This document shows positions 37,282-51,100 of a DNA stretch of 64,000 bases, one piece after another. The DNA comes from Leeuwenhoekiella aestuarii (GTDB lineage Bacteria; Bacteroidota; Bacteroidia; Flavobacteriales; Flavobacteriaceae), in the NCBI RefSeq assembly GCF_004104055.1, contig NZ_QOVJ01000002.1, positions 186,001-250,000 on the forward strand, given 5' to 3'. The notes under the pieces are model-generated. The model had not been told where the DNA came from. It saw nothing but the letters and a program-made list of their open reading frames with translations, and made no database searches. Made by a program: the position numbers and the translations under genes. Every line of letters starts with the position of its first letter. Position 1 is the first letter of the stretch.

Positions 37282-40200
37282 TTAACTAGGTTTGAATGCA
37301 GATGGCGGTTTACCATACTTTTCTTTAAAGATTTTTCTGAAATATTTTGCATCACCAAAACCAACTTCATAAGCCGCCTGCGAAATGGTAAATTTTTCTT
37401 TTTCGATCAAATATGCTGCGTGTTCAATTTTGATATTTCTAATATATTCATTGATGTTCTGGCCGGTAATTGCTTTGATTTTTCTGTAAAGTGAAGACCT
37501 GCTCATTCCTATTTTTTCTGAAACTACTTCCACAGTCTTAATGCCTTGTTGCATATTTTGGTGAACGATCTCATGAAATTCTGTTAAGAACTGTTTTTCA
37601 ATATCTAATAATTTCTTTTGTTCACTGTCAGTATCAGATAGGTCAGCGTTTGCAAAGCGACTTAGGAGTTTAGCCCGGCTCTCAATAAGATTGGCAACTC
37701 GTGCTTTAAGTACCTGCACATTAAAAGGTTTCAGCATATAATCATCTGCACCTTCAGAGTAACCGGTCTCTATCATCTCAAAGTTGCTTTTAGCAGACAA
37801 TAGGATTATGGGAATATGCGAGGTCTCTTTCTTATTCTTGATAAAGTTACAAAGGTCAATTCCGTTTTTGACTGGCATCATAATATCGCTGATAATTAAA
37901 TCAGGTATATAGCTTGTGGCTTTATCGATACCTTCTTCACCATCTTCTGCGTGTATGAGATCGTATTCCTGAGCTAGAGCGCTATCTAAAAATTCTAGAA
38001 TATCTGGGTTGTCATCGATGAGTAAAATAAGCTTACGTTTATTTTCAGGTGAAGCAAGAATATTCTGAACTTCATCTTTTTCAGGAGTTAACGTATTAGC
38101 ATTAATCTGCTGCTCAATAAGTCTTTTATTGTCTAACGGATAATTATTGTCGGTAAGATATTCATCCAGTAGTCTTTCATCTTTGGAGATTTGTAAAATA
38201 AATACACTTCCTTTTCCTTCTTTGCTGGTAACTTTTAAAACACCTTTGTGCAACTCAGCAAATCGTTTAGAAAGCGCAAGACCTATACCGCTTCCGTCTT
38301 TTTTAACTGAAGTGTTAGATTGATAATACCATTCAAATATGTGATCAAGATCCTGCGTTTTAATTCCACTTCCGTTATCGCTAACCTTAAAAATGAGATA
38401 GTCTTCATCTTGCCCGAGTTCTACATGAATTTTTTCGCCTTTAGGGCTGTATTTTATAGCGTTAGATATCAAGTTATTTACAATAACCTGAACCTTCTCC
38501 AGATCACAGTAAACCCGTAATGGAGTTTGAGGCATTGTGATCATCAATTCAAGTTCTTTTTTCTTTAAAAGCGGGTCGTAGCCTGCTAGCCAATTAGTCA
38601 AATTTTTAGAGAAATTGTATTTATTAATTTGCAGTTTACTCAAGCCTTCTTCACTTTTTCTAAACTCAAGCAGTTTGTTTATAAACTGCAAAAGATTGTC
38701 TGCATTACGCTTGATCAGTTTTAGATTTTTAAGGTGTTGCTTGTGTACCGTTTCTTGTAAAAGTGTTTCTAAAGGCGCAAGAATAAGTGTCAACGGTGTT
38801 TTGAGCTCATGAGAAAATCCCGTGTAAAACCGAATACGTTCTTCGTTTAGTTCGTGCTCGAGTCTGCGTTGTTTCTTTTCAAAGAGCAGTGAGTTTTTAA
38901 GATATATACGCTCAGAATAATATTTAAGCCCACTAATTATTAAAACGAAAAAGATCCCGAAATAGACAAAATAAGCTGGTAATGTCTTCCAGATAGGAGG
39001 GAGTACAGCGATTTGCAATTCTTTGTAAAGTGGTAAGTCTGCTAAGCTTTGTGCTTTGATTTTAAGCGTATAATCACCTGGCGGAATATTACTGAAATTG
39101 ATTCTGTTTGAATTTTTAAGATCTATCCAATGTTCATTAAAACCTTCAAGTATGTATGAATAGCTGGTGTTGTCAGCAAATGGAAAATTTAGGCTTGTAA
39201 ACTCTATTGAAAAAACGGTCTTATCTGAATCTAACGAGATAGAATCTTCATAGAGCATAGACTTCTGTAATACGGCGTCCTTATCTTCAGGGTTGATGGT
39301 TACAGATTCATTGAAAACCAATAAATCTTTAATAATTATTGCGCGTTCTTGTGTTTGAGAAGAAAGATCGTTAGGATTAAATGCATTGAGACCTTTATTG
39401 CTCCCAAAATACAACAGACCTGACCTTGATTTTAAAACTGCCCCGGGATTGTATTCGCTTTTTTGAATATTGTTCAGATTATTAAGACTAGTGACCTCTT
39501 GACTTTTTATATTGTACTTACTAACCCCTTTAAATGTTCCTAAACAGACCGTATTTGCATCAAAAGCTACAAGACTATTTATTGTATTGTTACTTAGACC
39601 ATCTTGTTCATCCAGATTAAGTGCTTCTGTCGCTCCGGGTTTAAACAATACAAGCCCTACGTGTTTAGTTCCGGCAAGAATATTACCATCAGGTAATACC
39701 AAAACACTAAAGATTACATTGCTCTTTAAGCCATTTAAGTTTAGCGCCTGATAATATGTACTATTATCGTTGGGTATATTGTAATTGATGATACCATCAC
39801 CATATGTACCGAGCCATAAATTACCTGATGCATCTTCTGCAATTGCCCGTACATCTATTTTGTTTAAAGATTCAATATATTCAAATTGATCTTTAGTTTC
39901 AGAATATCTAAAAAGTCCGCCACGATTAGTTCCAGCCCAGATTTCCCCTTTTTTAGTTTTGTAAAGGACGCGTACATCGTTACCATCTTTCTGAGTTCCT
40001 TGTAAATAATACTTCCACTTTTTAGTTTTCTTGTCGTAAACATTAACTCCTCCCAGATAGGTGCCAACCCATAGTTTCTCATTATCTATAATTATAGAAA
40101 AAACGTGGTCTGTTTTGAGTCCGTTTGCTTCGGTTAAAACATCATAATCAAACTTATTTGTTTTGGGGTCATAGCAATCAACACCGCCACCATCTGTACC

Positions 40201-41412
40201 CAGCCAGATTCGTGAATCCGTATCTTCTGCTAATGCATTTATTCTATTGTGGATTATATGTTCTGACCCGGTTAATGAATTGGTAATGATCTGTACCGGT
40301 TCTCCACGAGGGTTTACATAATTGATTCCACCATAAGTTCCCAACCACATATTGCCAGATCGGTCTTTTTTTATTGAAAAAATAGTAGCATTATAAACAC
40401 TTGTTCCATCTTCTTTAGGAAGGTATTTTTCTATTTTAAAGCGTGCATCAGCTTGAAAATTAGATTTTTCAATAATATTTAAACCCCCATCATATGTGCC
40501 AACCCATATCCTGCCAAATTCATCTTCTTCAAAACATGTAACATCATTCCCCGATAGTCCAGCATCTGAATTTTGCCGGGTAATAGTTAAAACTTTATTC
40601 ACTTTGGTGATTATTTTGACCCCTTCATTTGTACCTACCCACAGGTTTTGATCACTATCTACCAAGAGGCTGTTTACTCTAAAATCAGATTTGTTGTTGA
40701 GCGGTATGCGGGTTACTTGTTTTTTCTGAATATCAAGCTTGTTGAGCCCGGCATCTTGTGTTCCAATCCAAACAATAGAATCTTTTTGGATGGTTATAGC
40801 GCTGATTTTATTTGAAGATAAAGAATGACCATTTAATGGATCGTGTTCATATAGATCAATCTGTTTCTTGTTTTTCAGTACTCGCAAGCCTACACTATAA
40901 TCACCCATATAAAATTCTCCAGACTTACGGTAGGTTATGGTATTTACACTATTAGAAAGGACGATGTCTTGGGGTTTATAGCGCTCAAATGTATTCAGAT
41001 ACGGATTGTAAGCGTGCAATCCACCATCATTGCCTATAAGTAAATTTCCGGTTATAGTATCGAGTAAGATGTTTTGTAAATAGTTATCAGAAATAGCAGA
41101 ATTCTCCTTTCTGTACACTGTAAATTCATTACCGTCGTATCTGTTAATTCCGTCTGCAGTTCCTATCCAGATAAAGCCCAGTTCATCTTGCTCAATAACA
41201 CGAACCATATTGTTAGAAAGGCCATCTTCGGTGTCAAGTTTATAAAAGTTAAGTTTTTTGGGTTTTAGGATTTTATCAGAATTTTTTTGGGCAGATACTT
41301 CAAGAACAAAAAATATAGATATAAGACTTAGTGGTATAAATCCTTTGAATCTAAAAATCTGACTGATAAATTTTAAAAAATAAACAAATGGTTTTATCTG
41401 TATCTGACGCAT
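37282..41412 (-). CDS. Hybrid two-component system (HTCS) regulator of the PUL
   Basis: A 1376-residue inner-membrane sensor/regulator that joins histidine kinase and response regulator in one chain. Order: N-terminal hydrophobic signal/anchor (about 20-42), two periplasmic Reg_prop propellers (about 55-690, repeats of the form IWIGTADGINRYDG and LWVGTYLGGVNVYD), a Y_Y_Y domain (about 710-790), a membrane segment near 815-832, HisKA with the phosphoacceptor in GFSHELKTPL (about 869), HATPase (SDNGSGIKTQDL, GSGIGLALSK), a receiver (ILLIDDNP; phosphorylated Asp in LIISDIMMP, about 1174; Lys in YMLKPFN) and a C-terminal AraC-type DNA-binding domain (about 1280-1370). It lies between susC-susD/GH43 and the main enzyme operon. 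It should bind an oligosaccharide product in the periplasm and activate the locus. Confidence 0.96.
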   Translation of the reverse strand: MRQIQIKPFVYFLKFISQIFRFKGFIPLSLISIFFVLEVSAQKNSDKILKPKKLNFYKLDTEDGLSNNMVRVIEQDELGFIWIGTADGINRYDGNEFTVYRKENSAISDNYLQNILLDTITGNLLIGNDGGLHAYNPYLNTFERYKPQDIVLSNSVNTITYRKSGEFYMGDYSVGLRVLKNKKQIDLYEHDPLNGHSLSSNKISAITIQKDSIVWIGTQDAGLNKLDIQKKQVTRIPLNNKSDFRVNSLLVDSDQNLWVGTNEGVKIITKVNKVLTITRQNSDAGLSGNDVTCFEEDEFGRIWVGTYDGGLNIIEKSNFQADARFKIEKYLPKEDGTSVYNATIFSIKKDRSGNMWLGTYGGINYVNPRGEPVQIITNSLTGSEHIIHNRINALAEDTDSRIWLGTDGGGVDCYDPKTNKFDYDVLTEANGLKTDHVFSIIIDNEKLWVGTYLGGVNVYDKKTKKWKYYLQGTQKDGNDVRVLYKTKKGEIWAGTNRGGLFRYSETKDQFEYIESLNKIDVRAIAEDASGNLWLGTYGDGIINYNIPNDNSTYYQALNLNGLKSNVIFSVLVLPDGNILAGTKHVGLVLFKPGATEALNLDEQDGLSNNTINSLVAFDANTVCLGTFKGVSKYNIKSQEVTSLNNLNNIQKSEYNPGAVLKSRSGLLYFGSNKGLNAFNPNDLSSQTQERAIIIKDLLVFNESVTINPEDKDAVLQKSMLYEDSISLDSDKTVFSIEFTSLNFPFADNTSYSYILEGFNEHWIDLKNSNRINFSNIPPGDYTLKIKAQSLADLPLYKELQIAVLPPIWKTLPAYFVYFGIFFVLIISGLKYYSERIYLKNSLLFEKKQRRLEHELNEERIRFYTGFSHELKTPLTLILAPLETLLQETVHKQHLKNLKLIKRNADNLLQFINKLLEFRKSEEGLSKLQINKYNFSKNLTNWLAGYDPLLKKKELELMITMPQTPLRVYCDLEKVQVIVNNLISNAIKYSPKGEKIHVELGQDEDYLIFKVSDNGSGIKTQDLDHIFEWYYQSNTSVKKDGSGIGLALSKRFAELHKGVLKVTSKEGKGSVFILQISKDERLLDEYLTDNNYPLDNKRLIEQQINANTLTPEKDEVQNILASPENKRKLILLIDDNPDILEFLDSALAQEYDLIHAEDGEEGIDKATSYIPDLIISDIMMPVKNGIDLCNFIKNKKETSHIPIILLSAKSNFEMIETGYSEGADDYMLKPFNVQVLKARVANLIESRAKLLSRFANADLSDTDSEQKKLLDIEKQFLTEFHEIVHQNMQQGIKTVEVVSEKIGMSRSSLYRKIKAITGQNINEYIRNIKIEHAAYLIEKEKFTISQAAYEVGFGDAKYFRKIFKEKYGKPPSAFKPS

Positions 41413-41454
41413 AAAATTTAAAAATTATCATTTAATAAGGAGCTGAACGTTGTA

Positions 41455-41482
41455 CCCCCTATAAATTGTCAATTCATACCCT
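41455..41482 (+). promoter_or_regulatory. C-run element upstream of the BNR/GH2 operon
   Basis: CCCCCTATAAAT (41455-41466) is identical over 12 nt to the element upstream of susC and has the same orientation relative to the gene it precedes. A second CCCT half site lies at 41479-41482, 22 bp on. The element is 43 bp before the divergent HTCS start and 238-249 bp before the BNR gene. Confidence 0.45.
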
Positions 41483-41670
41483 GTTAGAGCATAAGTTTTT
41501 TAAGAGTATTGTAACAGCAATGTAATTTACTATTCCGATTTCGTAAAACGGTACTGTAATTCTTTTTATCGATATAACACCTCATTTCAATGGCCTTTGC
41601 TCGCTTATCGTTTTAAAAAGGTTATTTAACTAAAAGAACTAACTGAAGTTTCTAAATATATAAAAATATT

Positions 41671-41693
41671 ATAAATGTTTTTTATACATTTAT
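41671..41693. promoter_or_regulatory. PUL palindrome, copy 3 (BNR/GH2 operon leader)
   Basis: ATAAATGT-N7-ACATTTAT with the same arms and spacer length as the two copies near susC; here the spacer is TTTTTAT. It ends only 10 bp before the ATG at 41704, so it lies in the leader or over the start region. Confidence 0.6.
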
Positions 41694-41703
41694 AAATCTA
41701 ACT

Positions 41704-43035
41704 ATGAAATCAATTATTTTAAGATTATCTGCGCTATTTCTCTTGACAGTATTTTTACATAGCTGCACTTCAAGTAAAACAGTTACATCGATTCAAAAAA
41801 CTACAATAGGGCCGGGTTGGGCAAATAATTCTATCAATACGGTCATATTTCGTCAAAATGCCGTAACAACGCATGATAATGTTCAATTTGCAGCTTACTA
41901 CGATGCAAAATCCTATTTGACACTTGCCAAGAGAATACTTCCTGATGGAGAATGGGAGGTACATCAAACCCAATATACCGGAAATACTGCAGACGCGCAT
42001 AATGCGATAAGTATCGCTGTTGATGGCAAAGGCTATTTACACGTAAGTTGGGATCACCATAATAATCCGCTGCGGTATGCACGTAGTCTAAAACCTTTAG
42101 GTCTGGAGCTAGGCGAAAAACAAAAAATGTCTGGGATAGAGGAAGCAAGAGTAACGTATCCACAGTTTTATAATCTTGTTAATACTGAAAAATTACTGTA
42201 CTTATACCGGTCTGGTGAATCTGGAGAGGGAATATTAGTAGTTAATAAATACAATCCTCAAACTCAAGAATGGACACAACTTTATCAAAATCTAATAGAT
42301 GGAGAAGGGGAGCGCAATGCGTATTGGCAAGCTTATGTAGATAAGCAAGGAACAATACATCTTTCTTGGGTATGGCGTGAGACCTATGACGTATCTACAA
42401 ATCACGACATAGCTTATGCAAAATCTACAGATGAAGGAAAAACCTGGACGCGTTCTAATGGAGAAGCCTATCAATTACCTATCACGCAAGAAACAGCAGA
42501 GTATGCATGGAAAATTCCTCAAAATAGCAGTTTGATCAATCAAACTTCAATGACTACTGATGCTTTTGGAAATCCATATATCGCAAACTATTGGAATGTA
42601 GGTGGAAAAACCCAATATCAAATTGTTTATCTCGAAGATGGTATTTGGAAAAAAGAAAACTCAAACTTTCGAGACTCTGTTTTTAAGTTAGGTGGCGGAG
42701 GTACAAAAAAAATACCAATAAGCAGACCCGAAATATTTGTTCAAAATGAAGGAAATAAGAAGACGGTTTATTTGCTTTATAGAGATGACCTGCGGGGAAG
42801 TAAAATCACGATGGCCTATAAAAATTTAGCTTCTCAAAATGATTGGAAACTTTTAGATCTGACTGATATAAGTGTTGGAGACTGGGAACCCAATTTTGAT
42901 AAGCAGTTATTTAAACAAACCGGAAAAGTACACATATTTCAGCAAGAGGTTACTCAGGTTGATGGTGAAGGCTTGACCAACACCAAGGCGACGCCTGTTC
43001 AACTTTTAGAATTAGACACGTTACCCTTAAACTAA
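41704..43035 (+). CDS. BNR_4-type seven-bladed propeller lipoprotein, putative glycan lyase or hydrolase
   Basis: A 443-residue lipoprotein (lipobox FLHSC, Cys21). The core has the block HNAISIAVDGKGYLHVSWDHHNNPLRYARS, also QAYVDKQGTIHLSWVWRE and STDEGKTWTRS, which matches BNR_4 family proteins. Relatives include uronate lyases of PL24/PL25 and the rhamnosidase/glucuronate-linked family GH145, all propellers with catalytic His residues. The His pair in SWDHH and the preceding HNAIS are candidates for the active site. Which activity applies is not decided by sequence. First gene of the main enzyme operon; the GH105 enzyme downstream would use the unsaturated uronate made by a lyase. Confidence 0.72.
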   Translation: MKSIILRLSALFLLTVFLHSCTSSKTVTSIQKTTIGPGWANNSINTVIFRQNAVTTHDNVQFAAYYDAKSYLTLAKRILPDGEWEVHQTQYTGNTADAHNAISIAVDGKGYLHVSWDHHNNPLRYARSLKPLGLELGEKQKMSGIEEARVTYPQFYNLVNTEKLLYLYRSGESGEGILVVNKYNPQTQEWTQLYQNLIDGEGERNAYWQAYVDKQGTIHLSWVWRETYDVSTNHDIAYAKSTDEGKTWTRSNGEAYQLPITQETAEYAWKIPQNSSLINQTSMTTDAFGNPYIANYWNVGGKTQYQIVYLEDGIWKKENSNFRDSVFKLGGGGTKKIPISRPEIFVQNEGNKKTVYLLYRDDLRGSKITMAYKNLASQNDWKLLDLTDISVGDWEPNFDKQLFKQTGKVHIFQQEVTQVDGEGLTNTKATPVQLLELDTLPLN

Positions 43036-43065
43036 AAAAGCTTTTTAAAGACAATTAAATAATAG

Positions 43066-46173
<3,108 letters not shown>

Positions 46174-46183
46174 TCGTTTTTAG

Positions 46184-48145
46184 ATGAAAATTATAAGCTT
46201 AAAAAATATTGCTCAGGCATTTATTTTTATCACTGTACCATTGGTCTGGAGTCAAGCTTCGGTTGTTAAGGTGACCAGTCCAGATGAAGGTTTGGTTGTT
46301 CAACTTAAGCTAAAGGACAGTAAGGTTTTTTATTCTGTAGAACTTGATGGTGAATCTTTTTTGGAAGATTCACCATTAGGTTTAATGACTTCGAAAGGAG
46401 ATTTCACAAAAGGACTTACTTTTGAAAACTCAGATATAAAACGAATTTCTGATTCGTATACTTTGACAAACGCTAAAGTGAGTAAGGTGACTTATATAGC
46501 AAATGAGCTTGTAGCAAATTTCACCAATGCTAAGAAAGACACTTTAACAATAGTTTTTAGTTTACAAGATAACGATTTCGCTTTCTCATACAGGTTAATT
46601 GGTAAAGACCTGAATACTAAAGTTAAAATTTTATCTGAAGCTACAGGATTTAATTTACCAGATGATGCGACGTCTTTTATTACGCATCAAGCTTTACCGC
46701 TAACAGGTTGGGAAGAAACTAAACCATCTTACGAAGAAGAATATACTTTTGACGAAAAATTAGGAACACCGTCACAATATGGTGTAGGTTATACATTCCC
46801 TGCGTTGTTTAAAAATGCAGAGAAGGGATGGATTTTAATTTCTGAAACCGGAGTTGACGGCAGTTATCCCGGTTCGCGTCTTGGAGAATCTAATGCAGAC
46901 GGACTATTCCCAATACAATTTCCTCAGGAAGGTGAGAACAACGGGATAGGAGATACGTATGCAGCCATGGCAATGCCTGTTCAAACACCCTGGCGTACAA
47001 TTACATTGGGTAAGACGCTAAAACCTATAGTTGAAACAACTGTAGCATTTGATCTGGTTACACCAAAATATGAACCTACAGTAGATTATAAGACGGGTAG
47101 ATCTACCTGGAGCTGGATTGTATGGCAGGACGATAGCATAAACTACGAAGATCAATTGAAGTTCATTGAGCTCTCTGCAGCGCTTAATTTTGAGTATATC
47201 CTTATCGATAATTGGTGGGACGCGCGTATAGGGAGAGATAGAATGGAAGAATTGGTAGCTTATGCCCGTTCTAAAAATGTTTCGGTACTGTTGTGGTACA
47301 ACTCAAACGGCTATTGGAGCAATGCTCCGCAAACCCCACAGGATTTAATGAATACCGCTTATAAGCGCCAGCGCGAAATGGCCTGGATGCAAAAAATAGG
47401 CGTTAAAGGAATAAAGGTAGACTTCTTTGGAGGAGATAAGCAAATCACCATGCAGCTCTATGAAGATATTCTCAATGATGCTAATAATTACGGTTTAGGA
47501 GTGGTTTTTCACGGCTGTACCCTACCTCGCGGATGGGAACGTATGTATCCTAATTATATGTCTTCAGAAGCGGTGCTGGCTTCAGAAAATTTGATTTTCA
47601 CTCAGGATGCTTCAGATAAACACGCTTTTAAAAGTACTATCCTTCCGTTTGTAAGAAATGCAGTTGGTGCAATGGATTTTGGCCCGGTGTTTCTTAATAA
47701 ACGTCTTACTAAAGATCAAACAGGAGGATCTTTGCGCAAAACAACCGAAGCCTTTGAGTTAGCAACCGGCGTCCTGTATTTTTCGCCTATTCAGCACTTT
47801 GGCTTAACACCAAATAATCTGGTGGAGCAACCTGAATTTGTGCTTGATTTTTTGAGAACAGTTCCTGCGGTTTGGGATGAAACGCTTTACATAGGCGGAG
47901 AACCCGGAGATTATTCTGCAATTGCGAGAAGAAAAGATGATAAATGGTATTTGGCCATAACTAATGGAGAACAAAAGGATAAAACGTTAAAGCTTGAACT
48001 TCCTATGTTGAAAAACAAAGAAGTGACTCTTATTTATGACGCAAAAGATCGTTCTGCAGCAACTAAAACGGTAAAAATAAAAAAGAACGGAACATTTAAT
48101 ATCGATGTTTTGGGAGAAGGTGGTGCGCTACTTATCTCGCAATAA
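46184..48145 (+). CDS. GH97 alpha-glycoside hydrolase, probable retaining alpha-galactosidase
   Basis: A 653-residue exported enzyme (signal about 1-24, ending WSQA) with the N-terminal beta-sandwich (about 27-270) and TIM barrel (about 290-570) of GH97. The segment GVKGIKVDFFGGD (Asp near 411) has an Asp where the retaining alpha-galactosidase group of the family has its nucleophile; the inverting SusB-type alpha-glucosidases lack it. Glu residues in SSEAVLASENL (about 460-467) fit the acid/base. Starts 10 bp after the GH2 gene. Confidence 0.87.
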   Translation: MKIISLKNIAQAFIFITVPLVWSQASVVKVTSPDEGLVVQLKLKDSKVFYSVELDGESFLEDSPLGLMTSKGDFTKGLTFENSDIKRISDSYTLTNAKVSKVTYIANELVANFTNAKKDTLTIVFSLQDNDFAFSYRLIGKDLNTKVKILSEATGFNLPDDATSFITHQALPLTGWEETKPSYEEEYTFDEKLGTPSQYGVGYTFPALFKNAEKGWILISETGVDGSYPGSRLGESNADGLFPIQFPQEGENNGIGDTYAAMAMPVQTPWRTITLGKTLKPIVETTVAFDLVTPKYEPTVDYKTGRSTWSWIVWQDDSINYEDQLKFIELSAALNFEYILIDNWWDARIGRDRMEELVAYARSKNVSVLLWYNSNGYWSNAPQTPQDLMNTAYKRQREMAWMQKIGVKGIKVDFFGGDKQITMQLYEDILNDANNYGLGVVFHGCTLPRGWERMYPNYMSSEAVLASENLIFTQDASDKHAFKSTILPFVRNAVGAMDFGPVFLNKRLTKDQTGGSLRKTTEAFELATGVLYFSPIQHFGLTPNNLVEQPEFVLDFLRTVPAVWDETLYIGGEPGDYSAIARRKDDKWYLAITNGEQKDKTLKLELPMLKNKEVTLIYDAKDRSAATKTVKIKKNGTFNIDVLGEGGALLISQ

Positions 48146-48170
48146 TTAAGATTAAAACATTAATTGATAA

Positions 48171-51100
48171 ATGAAATCTTCAAACCACATACTATTCATT
48201 ATTCTAATATTTTCAGGGTTTCTGGTTGTGGGATGTAAAGAAAAGCAATCTTTATTTTTGGAGAGATCAATAGCAGATACAAGGTTAGATTTTGAAAATA
48301 TCCTAGTAGAAACTCCAGACTATAACGTTTTGACTTATGAATACTTTTACAATGGAGCAGGAGTAGGTGTAGGTGATTTAAATGGTGACGGCTTAGCTGA
48401 TGTGTATCTCTCAGGAAACCAAGTTGAAAATAAACTGTTTCTTAATAAAGGTGATTTTAAATTTCAAGATATCACCCAAAAAGCTGGAATTGAAGAAAAA
48501 GAGGGTTGGAAAACGGGTGTAAGTATAGTAGATGTTAATGGAGACGGACTATTAGATATTTATTTATCCTATTCGGGAAATGCTCCCGGAGAATCTGTTA
48601 CAACCCCTGTGCGTAAAGATTATCAAGGTCGTACAAATCAATTATTCATCAATACAGGCAACTCTTCTGAAGGTATTCCGGTTTTTGAAGAAAAGGCTCA
48701 GGAATATGGACTCTCGGCTGTTGGGACTTTCAGTACGCAGGCTTATTTTTTAGATTACGATCTAGATGGTGATTTGGATATGTTTCTTCTTAATCACGCC
48801 AATAAATTTTACAATACCTTATTTAATGTCGGTGTACTTAGAAAGAAACGCCATCCCTATTATGGCAATAAATTTTTCAAAAACAACAATAATCTTTTTG
48901 AAGAAGTTTCTGAGGAAACCGGGATTATAGGTTCAGGTGTAAATTTTGGGTTAAGTGCTGCTATAAGTGATCTCAATCAAGATGGCTACCCTGATATTTA
49001 TGTAACCAATGATTATGAGGAGCAAGATTTTTTATACTTAAATAACGGTGATGGAACTTTTAAGGAAGTAACGAAAACTGTGTTTAGTCACTTGTCTAAT
49101 TTTGGAATGGGTTCTGATATTGCAGACATCAACAACGACGGATTGCAAGATATTTTTGTGGCTGATATGTGGCCAGAAGATAATTATAGGCAAAAAGCGC
49201 TAAAAGGTCCCGATCAATACAATAGATATCAGCGTCTTATAGATAGTGGTTATCATTATCAGTATATGCGCAACACGTTACAATTGAACAGAGGACTTTC
49301 TCCTAAAGATTCAATTTTACGGTTTAGTGAGGTTGGGCAACTATTTGGTGTTTCAAATACAGACTGGAGTTGGGCACCTTTACTGGCAGATTATGACAAC
49401 GACGGTCGTAAAGATTTATTCATAACCAATGGTTTTTTAAGAGATTTCAGCAATCTCGATTTTCTGAATTATACTGTTAATAATGCTGTTCAAAAAGCAC
49501 AGGATAATCAACAAGCAATAGATTTACCGAAGCTTATAAGTGAGATGCCTGCAACCAAGGTAGCTAATTATGCTTATCAGAATACCGGAAGTCTACGATT
49601 TAAAGATGTTACACAAGAATGGGGTTTTTCGCAAAAAACGGTTTCTAATGCTGCTGCTTATGCAGATTTTGATAATGATGGAGATTTGGATCTTATTATA
49701 AATAATCTAAATCAGCCGGTTCTGGTTTATGAAAATACTGCTCAAAATGAAAAGAATAATTTCATAAAAATCAAACTTGAGGGGAATACTAAAAATACGC
49801 AAGCACTAGGGGCTAAAGTTTATGTCAATTTAGAGAATGGGACTTCTATTTTTCAGGAAGCGTATTACGGTAGAGGATATCAATCTTCAGTAGAATCCAT
49901 TATGACTATTGGTATAGGGGAAGCTGAGCGTATTAAAAACTTACAAGTCATTTGGCCTTCTAAGACGGTTACAGAATTAGATAATCTTGATGTTAACCAA
50001 ACGCTAACTCTTTCAGAGAATGATGCCAAGAATTCTTTAATATTTGAACTCATTCCGAAAGACCAATTGCTTACTGATATTACCCAAGATTCTCAGCTAA
50101 ATTTTAAGCATACTGAGAATGATTATGTCGATTTTAATAGCGAAAGTTTAATTCCCTATCAACTTTCAAAAATGGGAGGTAAGGCAAGTGTTGCTGATGT
50201 CAATGCAGACGGTAATGATGACGTTTACCTGGAAGGAGCACGAGGACAAACCGGTTTTTTATATTTAGGTACAGACACCGGAACTTTAGAAGAGCACAAT
50301 ATAAATCAGCCCTGGACAAGTACTTTAGATAGTTCGCAAGAAGATACTGCCTCTTTGTTTTTTGATGCAGATGGAGACCAGGATTTAGATTTATACATCG
50401 TAAGCGGCGGAAATGAGAAGTTTAATGGTGATGCCTATTATCAAGACCGTTTATATATCAATGACGGAAAGGGATCGTTTCGCAAAGCGGAAAATAGCCT
50501 CCCGGATATGAAGTTTAGTGGAGGTGTTATTACAGCTTCAGATTTTGATAAAGATGGAGACGTTGATCTTTTTGTAGGTGGGCGCTTGAACGCAAATAGT
50601 TATCCCCTTATTCCTCGAAGCACGATTTTGCTTAATGATGGTAAGGGAAATTTTTCAGCATTAAGAAATTTTGATCTTGAAAAAGTAGGAATGCTTACTG
50701 ACGCTGTCTGGGAAGATATTAATGCGGATTCCTGGCCAGATCTAGTACTTGTTGGTGAGTGGATGCCTGTCACAATTTTTATAAACACAAACGGAATACT
50801 TAAAGATCAAACAAAAGCTTATGGTTTAGCCGATTCAAATGGCTGGTGGTTAACCATAAAATCTCACGACATTGATGGTGATGGGGATACTGATTTTTTA
50901 TTGGGGAATCTAGGAGCAAATACCCCTTTTACGGCTTCGGTTACAGAACCTATGCGTTACTACGTTCAGGATATAGATAATAACGGTCGTATAGACCCTA
51001 TTTTGACGCATTATATCAATGGAGTAAGTTACCCCGTTCCTGGCAGAGATGAACTATTAGGGCAAGTCCCGGTTTTGAAGAAATACTATAAAACTTACGA

